A DNA stretch of 22,679 nt from Halieaceae bacterium (GCA_018666295.1 JABIZW010000078.1:1-22679), one strand, 5' to 3'. Positions 1 to 8,838 are shown, counted from the stretch's first letter. The notes: generated by a model not told the origin, from the sequence alone. Translations and numbers: made by a program.

Positions 1-794
1 CCCGTGTCGCGCACGTAGGCTGAATTACCCTGGTCACGCATCAAAGGATAAACAATGTCTTTGCCTGTTCCTTCAAGGTGGTCCCAAGGTCCAAAAAACA
101 GAAGGGGATGCTCCAGTGGCAAAAGCGGTAGCTTAACGTCCGCTGTGTTGGATACGAGCGATCCCCAGATGCCGGCGCACAGAACGAGGTAGTCCGCCAT
201 GATTGTTCCCTTGGGTGTCTCGACACCCACTGCAACGCCATCCTCAACTAATATTTTGGTGGCAGGCGTATAGGCAAAGGCTTTCAATTTACCGCTGGCA
301 ACCGCTTCGTCGACCAAATCGCCCGCGACCTTTTGCGAGCGTGGGGTCACAAGTCCCGCATCGGGATCCCAAAGGGCGCCCTGAATTTCGCTTTCCTCAA
401 GCAGTGGAAACTTCTCTTTGGCCTCGGCCGCTGAAATCATGTGTGCGTTGGTGCCGAAGGCCTTGCCTGATCCTACCTTGCGGATGAGTTCGAGCATGCG
501 CTCGTCATCGTCTTTGCGCGCAACCTCCATCCCACCGATCTCAATGTAGTTACCGCGCTTTTTGTAAAATTCTCGGCTATACGTGCTGGTGAAGACATTG
601 AGCTTGTCGTGCGTCGTCATGTAGCAAAAGTCTGACGCGTGCGAAGTCGAGCCAATGTCGGTAGGGATCGCCGACTTTTCAAGCCCTACGATGTCGTCCC
701 AACCTTCTTCAATTAAGTGGTGGACGACAGACGCGCCCACGATGCCCCCCTGCCCGATAACGACTACTTTTGCGTGTTTGGGAAGCTCTGCCAT
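1..794 (-). CDS. FAD-dependent oxidoreductase, dimethylglycine/sarcosine dehydrogenase-like (5' part only)
   Basis: The open frame runs off the left edge, so only the first 264 residues or so are visible. It starts at an ATG with a GAGGA ribosome binding site 7 nt upstream. Residues 9-20 form the first beta strand and the dinucleotide-binding loop (GQGGIVG, GxGGxxG type). They are followed by an acidic LEK segment and a GSTSHASDF stretch like the one after the Rossmann motif in dimethylglycine and sarcosine dehydrogenases of the DAO family. A second region (DADYLVLCAGIWGS-like) resembles the later FAD-contact strand. These enzymes oxidatively demethylate N-methylated glycines in glycine-betaine breakdown and often carry a C-terminal GcvT folate domain, which would lie outside the window. 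The substrate cannot be assigned from this fragment. The gene is divergent from the peptidase at 998; the 203-bp gap shows no promoter I would defend. Confidence 0.75.
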   Translation of the reverse strand, partial: MAELPKHAKVVVIGQGGIVGASVVHHLIEEGWDDIVGLEKSAIPTDIGSTSHASDFCYMTTHDKLNVFTSTYSREFYKKRGNYIEIGGMEVARKDDDERMLELIRKVGSGKAFGTNAHMISAAEAKEKFPLLEESEIQGALWDPDAGLVTPRSQKVAGDLVDEAVASGKLKAFAYTPATKILVEDGVAVGVETPKGTIMADYLVLCAGIWGSLVSNTADVKLPLLPLEHPLLFFGPWDHLEGTGKDIVYPLMRDQGNSAYVRDT

Positions 795-997
795 GACTGT
801 GTCCTCTGACCTATTATTGTTGTTAAAGCTGCGAAAGTGTATGTCTTGTTTGCCGTAAACGAAATAGATTTGGGCGTTAAATAAAGGGTCTTTTTTCAGC
901 ATAAAGCGCGCTCTAACCCTCTCGTGTTAGCCTTTCCGACAAGCCACACATTTCAGTTAATAAGTGAGGGTAAATGCGACGCTGATGAAGGTGAGTT

Positions 998-1993
998 ATG
1001 TCGTTAAATAATCAAAGCATTACGGCGATTCCTGGTATTACGGTAGGGCACGTTACCGATCATGAAAATTTGACGGGCGTCACTGTTGTGCGCTTTGCCG
1101 GGGACGGGGCGACCGCTGCTGTGTCAGTTCAAGGTGCGGCGCCAGGTACCCGAGAGACTGATCTTCTGGAGCCAGGAAATTTGGTCGAGCGGGCCAATGC
1201 CATTGTGCTTAGTGGCGGCAGTGCTTACGGGCTTGATGCGGCGAGCGGTGTTATGGCTGCGCTCGAAGCTCAGGGTTTAGGGTTGCCAGTACTTGAGGGG
1301 GTTGTGGTGCCCATTGTGCCGGCTGCCGTTTTATTCGATTTGCAACTTGGTAGTGCGGGCGTTCGACCGACTGCGCAATGGGGGGCTAAAGCTACATTAG
1401 ATGCCACGAGTGCGCCGGTTGGGTCTGGAAACTTAGGGGCGGGAACCGGCGCGACGGTGGGTAAATTATTAGGGCCTGAGCGCGCCACTAAAGGTGGCCT
1501 TGGGAACGCACTTCTCGAGCTTGATGATGGGGTTCTTTTGGGCGCGCTGGTGGCGGTCAACGCGGTGGGTGAAGTGTTTGACAGTGTTACGGGACAAACG
1601 ATTGCGGGAGTTCGGGCGACTGCGCCTGGGAGCTATGAATCGGCCGTGGATCTGGCGCTCGGTAAGCTGGAGAGTGGCGCGCTGATTGGCACGAATACCA
1701 CTCTCGGTGTTATCGCAACAAACGTTCAGTTGTCAAAAGCACAGCTGAAAAAAGTGGCGGAAATGGCGCATGACGGTTTGGCTCGAGCAGTACGGCCGGT
1801 GCATACGCTGTTTGACGGCGACACGATTTTCGCTGTTTCAGTGACAAACGCACCGAAGCAGTCGCAAGAGGTGACACCTCAGTTGATCAATAAACTGGGC
1901 GTGGCTGCAGCCGCTGCAATGCAATCTGCAATTTTGAATGCGGTACGATCGACAGCAAGTGTTGACGGGGTGCCGGCGCAAAAGGACTGGTGA
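998..1993 (+). CDS. P1 family (DmpA/S58) peptidase
   Basis: This 331-residue protein has the hallmarks of the DmpA/BapA family of self-processing N-terminal nucleophile hydrolases. The N terminus reads IPGITVGHVTD, then come a GSAYGLDAASGV segment and a GNLGAGTGATVGK segment, all typical of the family. Family members are made as a precursor that cleaves itself just before a Ser or Thr, which becomes the nucleophile; here the matching motif is GTNTTLG, predicting cleavage between Asn233 and Thr234. Known members are L-aminopeptidases, D-aminopeptidases or beta-peptidases, and the specificity cannot be read from sequence. No signal peptide is visible, so it is probably cytoplasmic. The ATG start has an AAGGTGAG ribosome binding site just upstream. 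It stands alone, ahead of the tRNA promoter. Confidence 0.85.
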   Translation: MSLNNQSITAIPGITVGHVTDHENLTGVTVVRFAGDGATAAVSVQGAAPGTRETDLLEPGNLVERANAIVLSGGSAYGLDAASGVMAALEAQGLGLPVLEGVVVPIVPAAVLFDLQLGSAGVRPTAQWGAKATLDATSAPVGSGNLGAGTGATVGKLLGPERATKGGLGNALLELDDGVLLGALVAVNAVGEVFDSVTGQTIAGVRATAPGSYESAVDLALGKLESGALIGTNTTLGVIATNVQLSKAQLKKVAEMAHDGLARAVRPVHTLFDGDTIFAVSVTNAPKQSQEVTPQLINKLGVAAAAAMQSAILNAVRSTASVDGVPAQKDW

Positions 1994-2069
1994 TCTGCAT
2001 TGTTTTCCAACGACAGGCATTAAAATCCACCAAACCCAACAAGTGCGCGCTTTTTTGTATTTCTTCCCC

Positions 2070-2098
2070 TTGACGGACTAGCACCGACTCCCTAGACT
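2070..2098 (+). promoter_or_regulatory. sigma-70 promoter of the tRNA-fMet/rimP-nusA operon
   Basis: A -35 box TTGACG (2070-2075) and a -10 box TAGACT (2093-2098) are separated by exactly 17 bp. The expected start is near 2105. The bases after the -10 box are GC-rich (CCGCTCC), the kind of discriminator seen in stringently controlled tRNA and rRNA promoters. No equally good promoter lies closer to the tRNA, so this probably drives the tRNA and, by readthrough, the genes downstream. Confidence 0.65.
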
Positions 2099-2184
2099 CC
2101 GCTCCTCAGTTACGGGACCTTGGTTCCGTGTGATTGCCTTCGACGATACAGGCGTCGATACAAGGGGCATCGCAACGACTTTGA

Positions 2185-2261
<77 letters not shown>

Positions 2262-2291
2262 ACTTTGCGCGACGGTATGCGCTGCACTTTG

Positions 2292-2316
2292 AGGCCCCTT
2301 GTCTGGGGCTTTTTTG
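2292..2316 (+). terminator. intrinsic terminator/attenuator between tRNA-fMet and rimP
   Basis: GCCCC (2294-2298) pairs with GGGGC (2305-2309) around a 6-nt loop, extended by flanking weaker pairs, and is followed by a run of T. It lies 30 nt after the tRNA. It would release part of the transcripts as tRNA precursor and let the rest read through into rimP, since no separate rimP promoter is evident in the 80-bp gap. Confidence 0.75.
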
Positions 2317-2341
2317 TATCTGGAATTTGCCGAGGACGGCG

Positions 2342-2899
2342 ATGAACACAATGGGTGGTAAAGAGAGCCAATTGCTCACCATGCTGGAACCGACGGTTGA
2401 AATGTTGGGGTTCGCGCTTTGGGGTTTGGAACTCTTGAGCCCAAATCGGCGACCCACGTTGCGTGTTTACATTGACAGGCAACAGGGTGTCACCGTCGAT
2501 GATTGTGCCACGGTGAGTCGCCACATGAGTGCGATTTTAGATGTAGAAGACCCTTTTGTGGGTGAATACACGTTAGAGGTTTCGTCGCCAGGGATAGACC
2601 GTTTGCTGTTCAAAAAGGAGCAGTTCAGTATTTATGAAGAGCAGCCCATGCAGGTCAAGCTGCGGTTTCCGTTTGATGGGCGCCGCAAATTCCGAGGGTG
2701 GTTTTTAGGTTTCGATGGTGATGACATCGTCGTCCGCGTTGATAAACACGAGTATTTGCTGCCTCTGGGTAGTATTGACAGGGTTCGAGTAGAGCCCACG
2801 GCAGAGTGGATTGAGCGAAGTCGACCCGCTGCAGTCCGCACGATAGATGAAAGTTTAAAGGAGGGCGATTTAGTCCTCCATGATCAGAGTGAGATATAA
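2342..2899 (+). CDS. rimP: ribosome maturation factor RimP
   Basis: RimP binds the 30S subunit and is needed for its late maturation. The protein has the N-terminal RimP domain with the LWGLELL and LRVYIDRQQGVTVDDCATVSR segments. The highly conserved YTLEVSSPGIDRLL motif follows, then the C-terminal SH3-like barrel with RGWFLGFDGDDIVV. The ATG at 2342 is preceded by GAGGA at 2332-2336; the frame stays open upstream through the tRNA, so a longer start would be an artefact. At 185 residues it exceeds the E. coli protein (about 150), mostly by a roughly 30-residue C-terminal tail. It sits 3 bp before nusA, as in the classical nusA operon. Confidence 0.95.
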   Translation: MNTMGGKESQLLTMLEPTVEMLGFALWGLELLSPNRRPTLRVYIDRQQGVTVDDCATVSRHMSAILDVEDPFVGEYTLEVSSPGIDRLLFKKEQFSIYEEQPMQVKLRFPFDGRRKFRGWFLGFDGDDIVVRVDKHEYLLPLGSIDRVRVEPTAEWIERSRPAAVRTIDESLKEGDLVLHDQSEI

Positions 2900-2902
2900 C
2901 GA

Positions 2903-4402
2903 ATGAGCAAAGAAATTTTGATGGTTGCCGAAGCGGTTTCTAATGAGAAGGGCGTATCGGAAGACATTATCTTTGAAGCCATTGAGCTGGCGCTCGCGAC
3001 CGCCACAAAAAAGCGGTACGACGAAGAGTCGGATATTGAGGTCACGATTGATCGTGAATCAGGCGACTACGTGACCAGACGTAAGTGGTTGGTTGTGCCC
3101 GATACTGAGCTCGCACTGCTGGGCACGCAGTTTACGACCGAAGAGGCGATCGAGGTTAACAACGACTTGGTGCCCGGCGACGTTTACGAGGAAGTTGTGG
3201 AAAACGTCGGTTTTGGACGTATTGCGGCGCAAACTGCGAAACAAGTTATCGTGCAGGCTGTTCGTGAAGCTGAACGCGCTCAAGTGGTCGATCAATACAA
3301 AGACCGCGTGGGCGAGCTTCTAGCGGGAACCGTCAAAAAAGTAACCAGAGACAACATTATTCTCGACCTGGGCAATAACGCGGAAGGGCTTTTGCCCCGA
3401 TCAGAGTTGGTGGGACGAGAGACGTTCCGCATGAACGACCGCGTGCGCGCTGTTTTGTTGGAGATTAATGAGGAGTCCCGCGGGCCTCAATTAGTGTTAT
3501 CGCGAGCCTGCAAAGAGATGTTAATTGAGCTCTTTAAGATTGAGGTCCCCGAGATTTCGGAGGGCGTTATTCAAATCCGCTCAGCGGCGCGTGATCCTGG
3601 ATCGCGAGCGAAGATCGCCGTGAAAACGGGCGACCAGCGGATAGACCCTGTGGGTGCGTGCGTGGGTATGCGTGGCTCGCGCGTGCAAGCAGTCTCTAAC
3701 GAATTGGATACTGAGCGCGTTGACATCATTCTGTGGGACGACAATCCTGCGCAGTTGGTCATCAACGCGATGTCGCCTGCCGAAGTTGAGTCTATTGTGG
3801 TGGACGAAGACAGTAACACCATGGAAGTGGCGGTTGCCGAGGATAATCTTGCGCAGGCCATTGGTCGCGGCGGTCAAAATGTTCGTCTTGCGTCTGACCT
3901 CACCGGCTGGACGATCAACGTCATGAGCACGGATGAGGCGATCGAAAAGCAAGAGGCAGAGGCGGGCGAGGTCATGGAGACTTTCATGAACGCGCTGGAT
4001 GTCGATGAAGACGTGGCCGGCGTGTTGGTCGAAGAAGGCTTTACCACTGTTGAAGAGGTCGCTTACGTACCGCTTGAGGAAATGGCGGGTATCGACGGCT
4101 TCGACGAAGACATTGCCGAGGAGCTGAGGGCGAGGGCGAAAGACGCGTTGTTAACAATGGCCATTGCGTCTGAGGAAGAGATTGGTTCGAATGAGCCCGC
4201 TCAAGATCTGCTCGAGATGCGTGGCATGGAAAAGCAGCTTGCATATGTGCTTGCAAATGCGGGTGTGATTACCATGGAAGATCTCGCAGAGCAGAGTGTC
4301 GATGAGCTCATGGAGATCGAAGGAATGACCGAAGAATGGGCTGCTGAGCTCATTATGACCGCTCGCGAGCCTTGGTTCGCGGAAGAGGGCGAATCTGCTT
4401 AG
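2903..4402 (+). CDS. nusA: transcription termination/antitermination factor NusA
   Basis: NusA binds RNA polymerase and controls pausing, intrinsic termination and antitermination. The domains appear in the usual order. First comes an N-terminal polymerase-binding domain (about 1-130, opening MSKEILMVAEAVSNEKGV). An S1 domain (about 135-205) and two KH domains follow, the second containing AIGRGGQNVRLAS near residue 319. Last is an acidic C-terminal region (about 360-499) with two helix-hairpin-helix repeats (MAGIDGFDEDIAEEL and LMEIEGMTEEWAAEL). That repeat pair is typical of gammaproteobacterial NusA and contacts the polymerase alpha subunit or lambda N-type factors. The length of 499 matches the family. 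It follows rimP by 3 bp and precedes infB by 55 bp. Confidence 0.98.
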   Translation: MSKEILMVAEAVSNEKGVSEDIIFEAIELALATATKKRYDEESDIEVTIDRESGDYVTRRKWLVVPDTELALLGTQFTTEEAIEVNNDLVPGDVYEEVVENVGFGRIAAQTAKQVIVQAVREAERAQVVDQYKDRVGELLAGTVKKVTRDNIILDLGNNAEGLLPRSELVGRETFRMNDRVRAVLLEINEESRGPQLVLSRACKEMLIELFKIEVPEISEGVIQIRSAARDPGSRAKIAVKTGDQRIDPVGACVGMRGSRVQAVSNELDTERVDIILWDDNPAQLVINAMSPAEVESIVVDEDSNTMEVAVAEDNLAQAIGRGGQNVRLASDLTGWTINVMSTDEAIEKQEAEAGEVMETFMNALDVDEDVAGVLVEEGFTTVEEVAYVPLEEMAGIDGFDEDIAEELRARAKDALLTMAIASEEEIGSNEPAQDLLEMRGMEKQLAYVLANAGVITMEDLAEQSVDELMEIEGMTEEWAAELIMTAREPWFAEEGESA

Positions 4403-4457
4403 TGATTGTTCTTTTCTACTACACAGATGACCAACGGCAAGATTAGAGAGAGAAAAA

Positions 4458-7163
4458 ATGGCTGAAGTAACCGTAGAGCAGTTAGCGAAAACCGTGGGAA
4501 CAGACGCGGAAAAGCTTCTGTCACAGATGAAAGATGCAGGGTTGCCTCACAAAGCGGCGAGTGAGGTTGTCTCCGACGATGACAAACGCACACTGCTAGG
4601 TCATCTGAAACGCAGTCATGGCAGCGATGAAGAGGCGGCGCCTCGCAAGATCACGCTAAAGCGCAAGTCTGTCAGTACATTAAAGACGGGTGGTGGCTCT
4701 GGCAAACGCACGGTCAACGTGGAAGTGCGAAAAAAGCGTACCTACATGAAGCGCCCAGACTCCGAGGAAGCCTCGTTGGTCGAAGCGCCCGATGTTGCCG
4801 CTGAAGCGCAATTGGACCCCGTGGAGGTTGCGTTACCGGAGGTCGTAATTGAAGAGGTGGTTGCTGAGCCCGAAGTTGCGCCTGTTATCGAGGAGCCGGT
4901 TGCGGCTCAGGAGCCTTTAGACGCGCCTGTTGAACCGCCTGCGGTTGAAGAGGATTTGCGTAATGTCGATCCTGAGGTGTTACGACAACGCGCTACTGCA
5001 CGTCGCAAAGCAGAGGACGAAGCCCGCCAGCAAAAGCTCGATGAGGTCGTGGCTGCGCGGCAGGCCGATGAGGCCCGCAAAAAAGTGGATCAAGAGACTG
5101 CTCAGAAAACAGCAGTTGCTGAAAAGGTCGCTGCGACTCAAGTAGATAAACGACCAAAGCGATTGCATGATGCACCGACAAAAGACAGTGCAAGAGACAC
5201 CAATGATTCGCGCCGGAATAAGCCAGGCAGGGGACGTCTAGATCGCTCTAATATGTCGGCGGGGCGCGGTAAGCAGCGCGGACATAACCTGTCGCTCAGT
5301 GCTATTGAAGCCGCTGAGTCGGGCGTTGGGCGAGCACGCGGTGGAAAGCGTCGGCGCTCGGGCGATGAGCCTAATCAGCACGGATTCGAACAGCCCACTG
5401 AGAGAATCGTTTACGACGTCGCGTTGCCCGAAAGTATCAGTGTTGGCGACCTTGCGCAGCAAATGGCGGTCAAAGCGGGCGTTGTTATTAAAGAGCTGAT
5501 GAAGCTTGGCGTCATGGCCACGATTAATCAGATGATAGATCAGGATACGGCGAGTCTCGTTGTTGAAGAACTCGGACATAGACCCGAACTGAGAAGCGAC
5601 GATGTGCTTGAGGAGCGACTCGAGGAGTCAATGGCGAGCTTCGGCGGCACGCCAGAGCTTCGCGCTCCCGTTGTCACTGTGATGGGCCACGTTGATCATG
5701 GAAAAACCTCCTTGCTCGACTACATTCGAAACTCTCGTGTGGCCGTTGGCGAAGCGGGTGGTATCACGCAGCACATTGGTGCTTATCACGTAAAAACAGA
5801 CCAGGGGATGATCACCTTTCTCGATACGCCCGGACACGCCGCGTTTACAGCCATGCGAGCTCGCGGCGCAAAATCAACGGACATTGTGATTTTAGTTGTG
5901 GCCGCTGATGACGGCGTAATGCCGCAGACTGAAGAGGCGGTGCAGCACGCGCGTGCTGCCGGTGTGCCCCTAGTGGTTGCCATTAACAAAATGGATAAAG
6001 AGGGTGCAGATCCAGACCGCGTGAAGAATGAACTTGCGGCGAAAGATGTTATCCCTGAAGACTGGGGTGGAGACACTCAGTTTGTACCCGTTTCGGCGCA
6101 CAGCGGTGAAGGTATCGACCGATTGCTTGAATCCTTACTCCTGCAGTCTGAGCTGTTGGAGCTTAAGGCGCCAGAGGATGTGCCTGCCAGTGGGCTTGTG
6201 ATCGAATCACGACTCGATAGAGGCCGTGGTCCTGTCGCCTCATTGTTAGTGCAGCGCGGCACATTGAAACAAGGCGATATCGTTCTTGCGGGTCTGCAGT
6301 ATGGGCGGGTGAGAGCAATGCTTGACGAGAATGGTCAACCCATTGCTGTCGCAGGTCCAAGTATTCCTGTTGAGATACTGGGGCTCGACGGTACGCCCGA
6401 TGCCGGCGATCCGTTTGTTGCTGTTGAAAGCGAGAAGCGAGCAAGAGAAATTGCGGGAAGCCGTCAGGAAAAACAGCGATCGAGTAAGCTTGCACGTCAG
6501 CAAGCGGCGAAACTCGATAGCATGTTCGAGACAATGACGGCCGGTGAGGTCCAAACACTCAATGTCGTCGTGAAAACGGATGTCCGTGGATCACTGGAGG
6601 CATTGCAATCGTCGCTCTCAGATTTGGGTAATGACGAGGTAAAGGTCAACGTTGTTGCCGGTGGTGTAGGCGGTATTACCGAAACTGATGTGTCGCTGGC
6701 AATGACCAGTAATGCCGTTATTTTTGGTTTCAATACGCGTGCTGATGCAAAGGCCCGAGGAATGGCAGAGAACGAAGGCGTGGAGGTGCGTTACTACAAC
6801 GTGATCTACGACTTAATCGACGATGTTAAAGCGGCGCTCACTGGTATGTTATCGCCAGAACTTCGAGAAGAGATTGTCGGTATTGCTGAAGTTCGTGATG
6901 TGTTCCGGTCGCCAAAGTTTGGGCTTATCGCGGGCTGTATGGTGACCGAGGGGACTGTGTCCCGGTCGAAGCCGATTCGCGTGCTGCGCGACAGTATTGT
7001 GATTTACGAGGGTGAGCTTGAGTCGCTTCGGCGCTTTAAAGATGACGCGAGCGAAGTGCGTAACGGCACAGAGTGCGGCATTGGTGTGAAAAACTATACC
7101 GACGTAAAAGTGGGAGATCTCATCGAGGTCTTCGAAGTTAACGAAGTCGCGCGCTCATTATAG
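4458..7163 (+). CDS. infB: translation initiation factor IF-2
   Basis: IF-2 is the GTPase that brings fMet-tRNA to the 30S subunit and promotes subunit joining. The 901-residue protein has an N-terminal IF2 domain (residues 1-50), a long Lys/Glu/Ala/Arg-rich linker (about 50-310) and a second IF2_N domain (about 316-370). The G domain carries GHVDHGKT at 410-417, DTPGH at 456-460 and NKMD at 510-513, followed by the beta-barrel and C-terminal fMet-tRNA-binding domains. The ATG is preceded by the purine stretch GAGAGAGAAAAA. The initiator tRNA it uses is encoded at the head of the same operon. Linker length varies between species and nothing here looks truncated. Confidence 0.98.
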   Translation: MAEVTVEQLAKTVGTDAEKLLSQMKDAGLPHKAASEVVSDDDKRTLLGHLKRSHGSDEEAAPRKITLKRKSVSTLKTGGGSGKRTVNVEVRKKRTYMKRPDSEEASLVEAPDVAAEAQLDPVEVALPEVVIEEVVAEPEVAPVIEEPVAAQEPLDAPVEPPAVEEDLRNVDPEVLRQRATARRKAEDEARQQKLDEVVAARQADEARKKVDQETAQKTAVAEKVAATQVDKRPKRLHDAPTKDSARDTNDSRRNKPGRGRLDRSNMSAGRGKQRGHNLSLSAIEAAESGVGRARGGKRRRSGDEPNQHGFEQPTERIVYDVALPESISVGDLAQQMAVKAGVVIKELMKLGVMATINQMIDQDTASLVVEELGHRPELRSDDVLEERLEESMASFGGTPELRAPVVTVMGHVDHGKTSLLDYIRNSRVAVGEAGGITQHIGAYHVKTDQGMITFLDTPGHAAFTAMRARGAKSTDIVILVVAADDGVMPQTEEAVQHARAAGVPLVVAINKMDKEGADPDRVKNELAAKDVIPEDWGGDTQFVPVSAHSGEGIDRLLESLLLQSELLELKAPEDVPASGLVIESRLDRGRGPVASLLVQRGTLKQGDIVLAGLQYGRVRAMLDENGQPIAVAGPSIPVEILGLDGTPDAGDPFVAVESEKRAREIAGSRQEKQRSSKLARQQAAKLDSMFETMTAGEVQTLNVVVKTDVRGSLEALQSSLSDLGNDEVKVNVVAGGVGGITETDVSLAMTSNAVIFGFNTRADAKARGMAENEGVEVRYYNVIYDLIDDVKAALTGMLSPELREEIVGIAEVRDVFRSPKFGLIAGCMVTEGTVSRSKPIRVLRDSIVIYEGELESLRRFKDDASEVRNGTECGIGVKNYTDVKVGDLIEVFEVNEVARSL

Positions 7164-7173
7164 GTTTATTGTT

Positions 7174-7569
7174 TTGCCTCAAGAATACAGTCGGACCGAA
7201 CGCGTTGCTGACTTCTTACAACAGGAGCTGGCCAAGCTGCTATTGCACAGTCTCCGCGATCCGAGAGCGGAGTTTGTGAATGTAACGGCGGTCGATGTGA
7301 GCCGCGACCTCCGGTACGCGAAGGTTTTCTTCACGAAAATCGGGTTGGAGGATGCAAAGTCGGCACAAGAAGTGACGGCTGTTTTAGATAAAGCAGCCGG
7401 CTATCTACGCAGTGAGATTGCTCGCGACTCGAGCTTGCGAACGGTGCCGAAACTCTCGTTCAAGTTTGATGAAAGTGTTGGGCGCGGTCGGCATATGGAA
7501 GCATTGTTAGGACAGGCTCTAGCATCGGACGAAAAGCACGAAGACACGTCGGCAGCTGAAGAGGACTGA
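7174..7569 (+). CDS. rbfA: 30S ribosome-binding factor A
   Basis: RbfA is a small KH-fold protein that binds the 30S subunit near helix 1 of 16S rRNA and helps its cold-sensitive maturation. The 131-residue product opens PQEYSRTERVADFLQQELA, the family's conserved N terminus, and carries VDVSRDLRYAKVFF in the middle. The start has to be a TTG at 7174: the only other upstream option in frame before the infB stop is ATT. The ribosome binding site is weak (AGG about 9 nt upstream, overlapping the infB stop codon), which suggests translational coupling to infB. The C terminus ends in a short acidic stretch. Its stop lies one base before the truB start. Confidence 0.95.
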   Translation: MPQEYSRTERVADFLQQELAKLLLHSLRDPRAEFVNVTAVDVSRDLRYAKVFFTKIGLEDAKSAQEVTAVLDKAAGYLRSEIARDSSLRTVPKLSFKFDESVGRGRHMEALLGQALASDEKHEDTSAAEED

Positions 7570-7570
7570 T

Positions 7571-8500
7571 ATGGCTCGCCGGAGAAAGGGGCGGCCTGTA
7601 ACCGGCATACTGGTTCTGGATAAACCTGTCGGTCCTTCATCAAATCAAGCACTGCAACGCGTACGCCACTTGTTTGGTGCTGCGAAAGGCGGCCACACGG
7701 GTAACCTAGATCCGCTTGCCAGTGGCGTCTTGCCTATTTGTCTCGGTGAGGCGACAAAGCTGTCGCAATTTCTACTCGATTCTGACAAGGCGTATGAAGC
7801 CCAAGTTACGTTTGGCGTGTCGACGGCGACTGGGGACAGTGAGGGTGAGGTTTTAGCGCAAAAAAATGCGGCGCATTTGCTTCAAGAAAATGTATCGATT
7901 GCGCTTTCAAGGTTTGTCGGTGACATTCAGCAGACACCTCCGATGTACTCGGCGCTGAAAGTCGATGGACAGCCGCTTTACAAGTTGGCAAGACAGGGGA
8001 AGGAGGTCGAGCGAAAGTCTCGTCCGGTCACTATTCGCAGCGCGGAGTTGAACCGCTTTTCACCTGGAGAAGCAGCCACGGCTGACATCGATGTCGTCTG
8101 TAGCAAAGGCACGTACATTCGCACACTCTCAGAAGATTTGGCAACATCGCTCGACCTTCCTGGTCATATGAGTGCGTTAAGACGGACGGCGACCGGTCCC
8201 TTTGACTTGGGACAAGCTGTGACACTGGAGACCCTGATCGCCGTCGCGGAGACAGAGGGCGAGAGCTCCCTCGATCGATTTTTGATCGATCCCGAATTGG
8301 CTGTCGATCATTTAGCGCGAGTTGAAGTGAGCCATTCTGCGGCTTTCTACCTAAAACAAGGGCAGGCTGTGCTAGTGCGAAATGCGCCACTAAGTGGTAT
8401 TGTTCGCATCGCTGAAGCGGACGGCCCTTTTTTGGGCGTCGGGGTAATACTCGACGACGGCCGAGTCGCTCCAAAGCGGCTGTTTGTTGACAGTCATTAA
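7571..8500 (+). CDS. truB: tRNA pseudouridine(55) synthase
   Basis: TruB converts U55 in the T loop of tRNAs to pseudouridine. The 309-residue protein shows the family signature GHTGNLDPLASGVLPICLGEATK, with the catalytic Asp at position 47. Downstream are the KVDGQPLYKLARQG block and the CSKGTYIRTL block that complete the active site, and a C-terminal PUA-like domain (about 250-309). The ATG start lies one base after the rbfA stop, with a GAGGA-type site inside the rbfA end, so the two are probably translationally coupled. Length and motif order are normal. Confidence 0.97.
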   Translation: MARRRKGRPVTGILVLDKPVGPSSNQALQRVRHLFGAAKGGHTGNLDPLASGVLPICLGEATKLSQFLLDSDKAYEAQVTFGVSTATGDSEGEVLAQKNAAHLLQENVSIALSRFVGDIQQTPPMYSALKVDGQPLYKLARQGKEVERKSRPVTIRSAELNRFSPGEAATADIDVVCSKGTYIRTLSEDLATSLDLPGHMSALRRTATGPFDLGQAVTLETLIAVAETEGESSLDRFLIDPELAVDHLARVEVSHSAAFYLKQGQAVLVRNAPLSGIVRIAEADGPFLGVGVILDDGRVAPKRLFVDSH

Positions 8501-8558
8501 CCAACCCTCCTGTAAACCTGCACGGGTGGGCTTAGAAAACGCAGGTTGGAGAAATATC
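8501..8558 (+). promoter_or_regulatory. structured rpsO leader, possible S15 autoregulatory site
   Basis: In the 58 bases between truB and rpsO, AACCTGC (8515-8521) can pair with GCAGGTT (8541-8547), placing the helix directly against the GGAG ribosome binding site at 8548-8551. CCAACC (8501-8506) can alternatively pair with GGTTGG (8544-8549), which would bury that site; the two pairings exclude each other. S15 of E. coli represses its own translation by stabilising a leader pseudoknot. A similar role here is inference; the complementarities themselves are visible. Confidence 0.4.
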
Positions 8559-8828
8559 ATGGCACTTGATGCAGTACGAAAAGCTCAAATTGTGGACGAC
8601 TATAAGCAATCCGAAGGCGATACAGGATCGCCCGAAGTACAAGTTGCATTGTTGACCGCCAACATAGAGCAGCTACAGCAGCACTTCAAAGAGCATGCGC
8701 AAGATCACCACTCACGACGTGGTCTTATTCGTATGGTCAACCAGCGCCGTAAGCTGTTGGATTACTTGAAGCGCAAGGACGCGAGTCGTTACTCGACCGT
8801 TATTAAGCGTCTTGGTTTGCGCCGATAA
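8559..8828 (+). CDS. rpsO: 30S ribosomal protein S15
   Basis: S15 is a primary binder of the 16S rRNA central domain and nucleates assembly of the 30S platform. The 89-residue product has exactly the usual length and starts MALDAVRKAQIVDDYKQ. The conserved GDTGSPEVQVALLT segment and the RRGLIRMVNQRRKLLDYL segment, which carries the rRNA-contacting residues, are intact. An in-frame ATG further upstream (8484) lies inside truB and has no family support. GGAG sits 7 nt before the chosen ATG. It is followed by a hairpin and then pnp, the order known from E. coli. Confidence 0.98.
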   Translation: MALDAVRKAQIVDDYKQSEGDTGSPEVQVALLTANIEQLQQHFKEHAQDHHSRRGLIRMVNQRRKLLDYLKRKDASRYSTVIKRLGLRR

Positions 8829-8838
8829 GATTACTTAG

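Noticed and set aside
2046..2057. GCGCGC followed by TTTTTT after the P1 peptidase, as a terminator
   Set aside because: The palindrome leaves no room for a loop, so a stable stem cannot form; it may still be a weak signal.
5238..5579. 113-codon open frame on the minus strand inside infB
   Set aside because: It is antisense to the conserved IF-2 frame, has no ribosome binding site worth noting and no recognisable domain.
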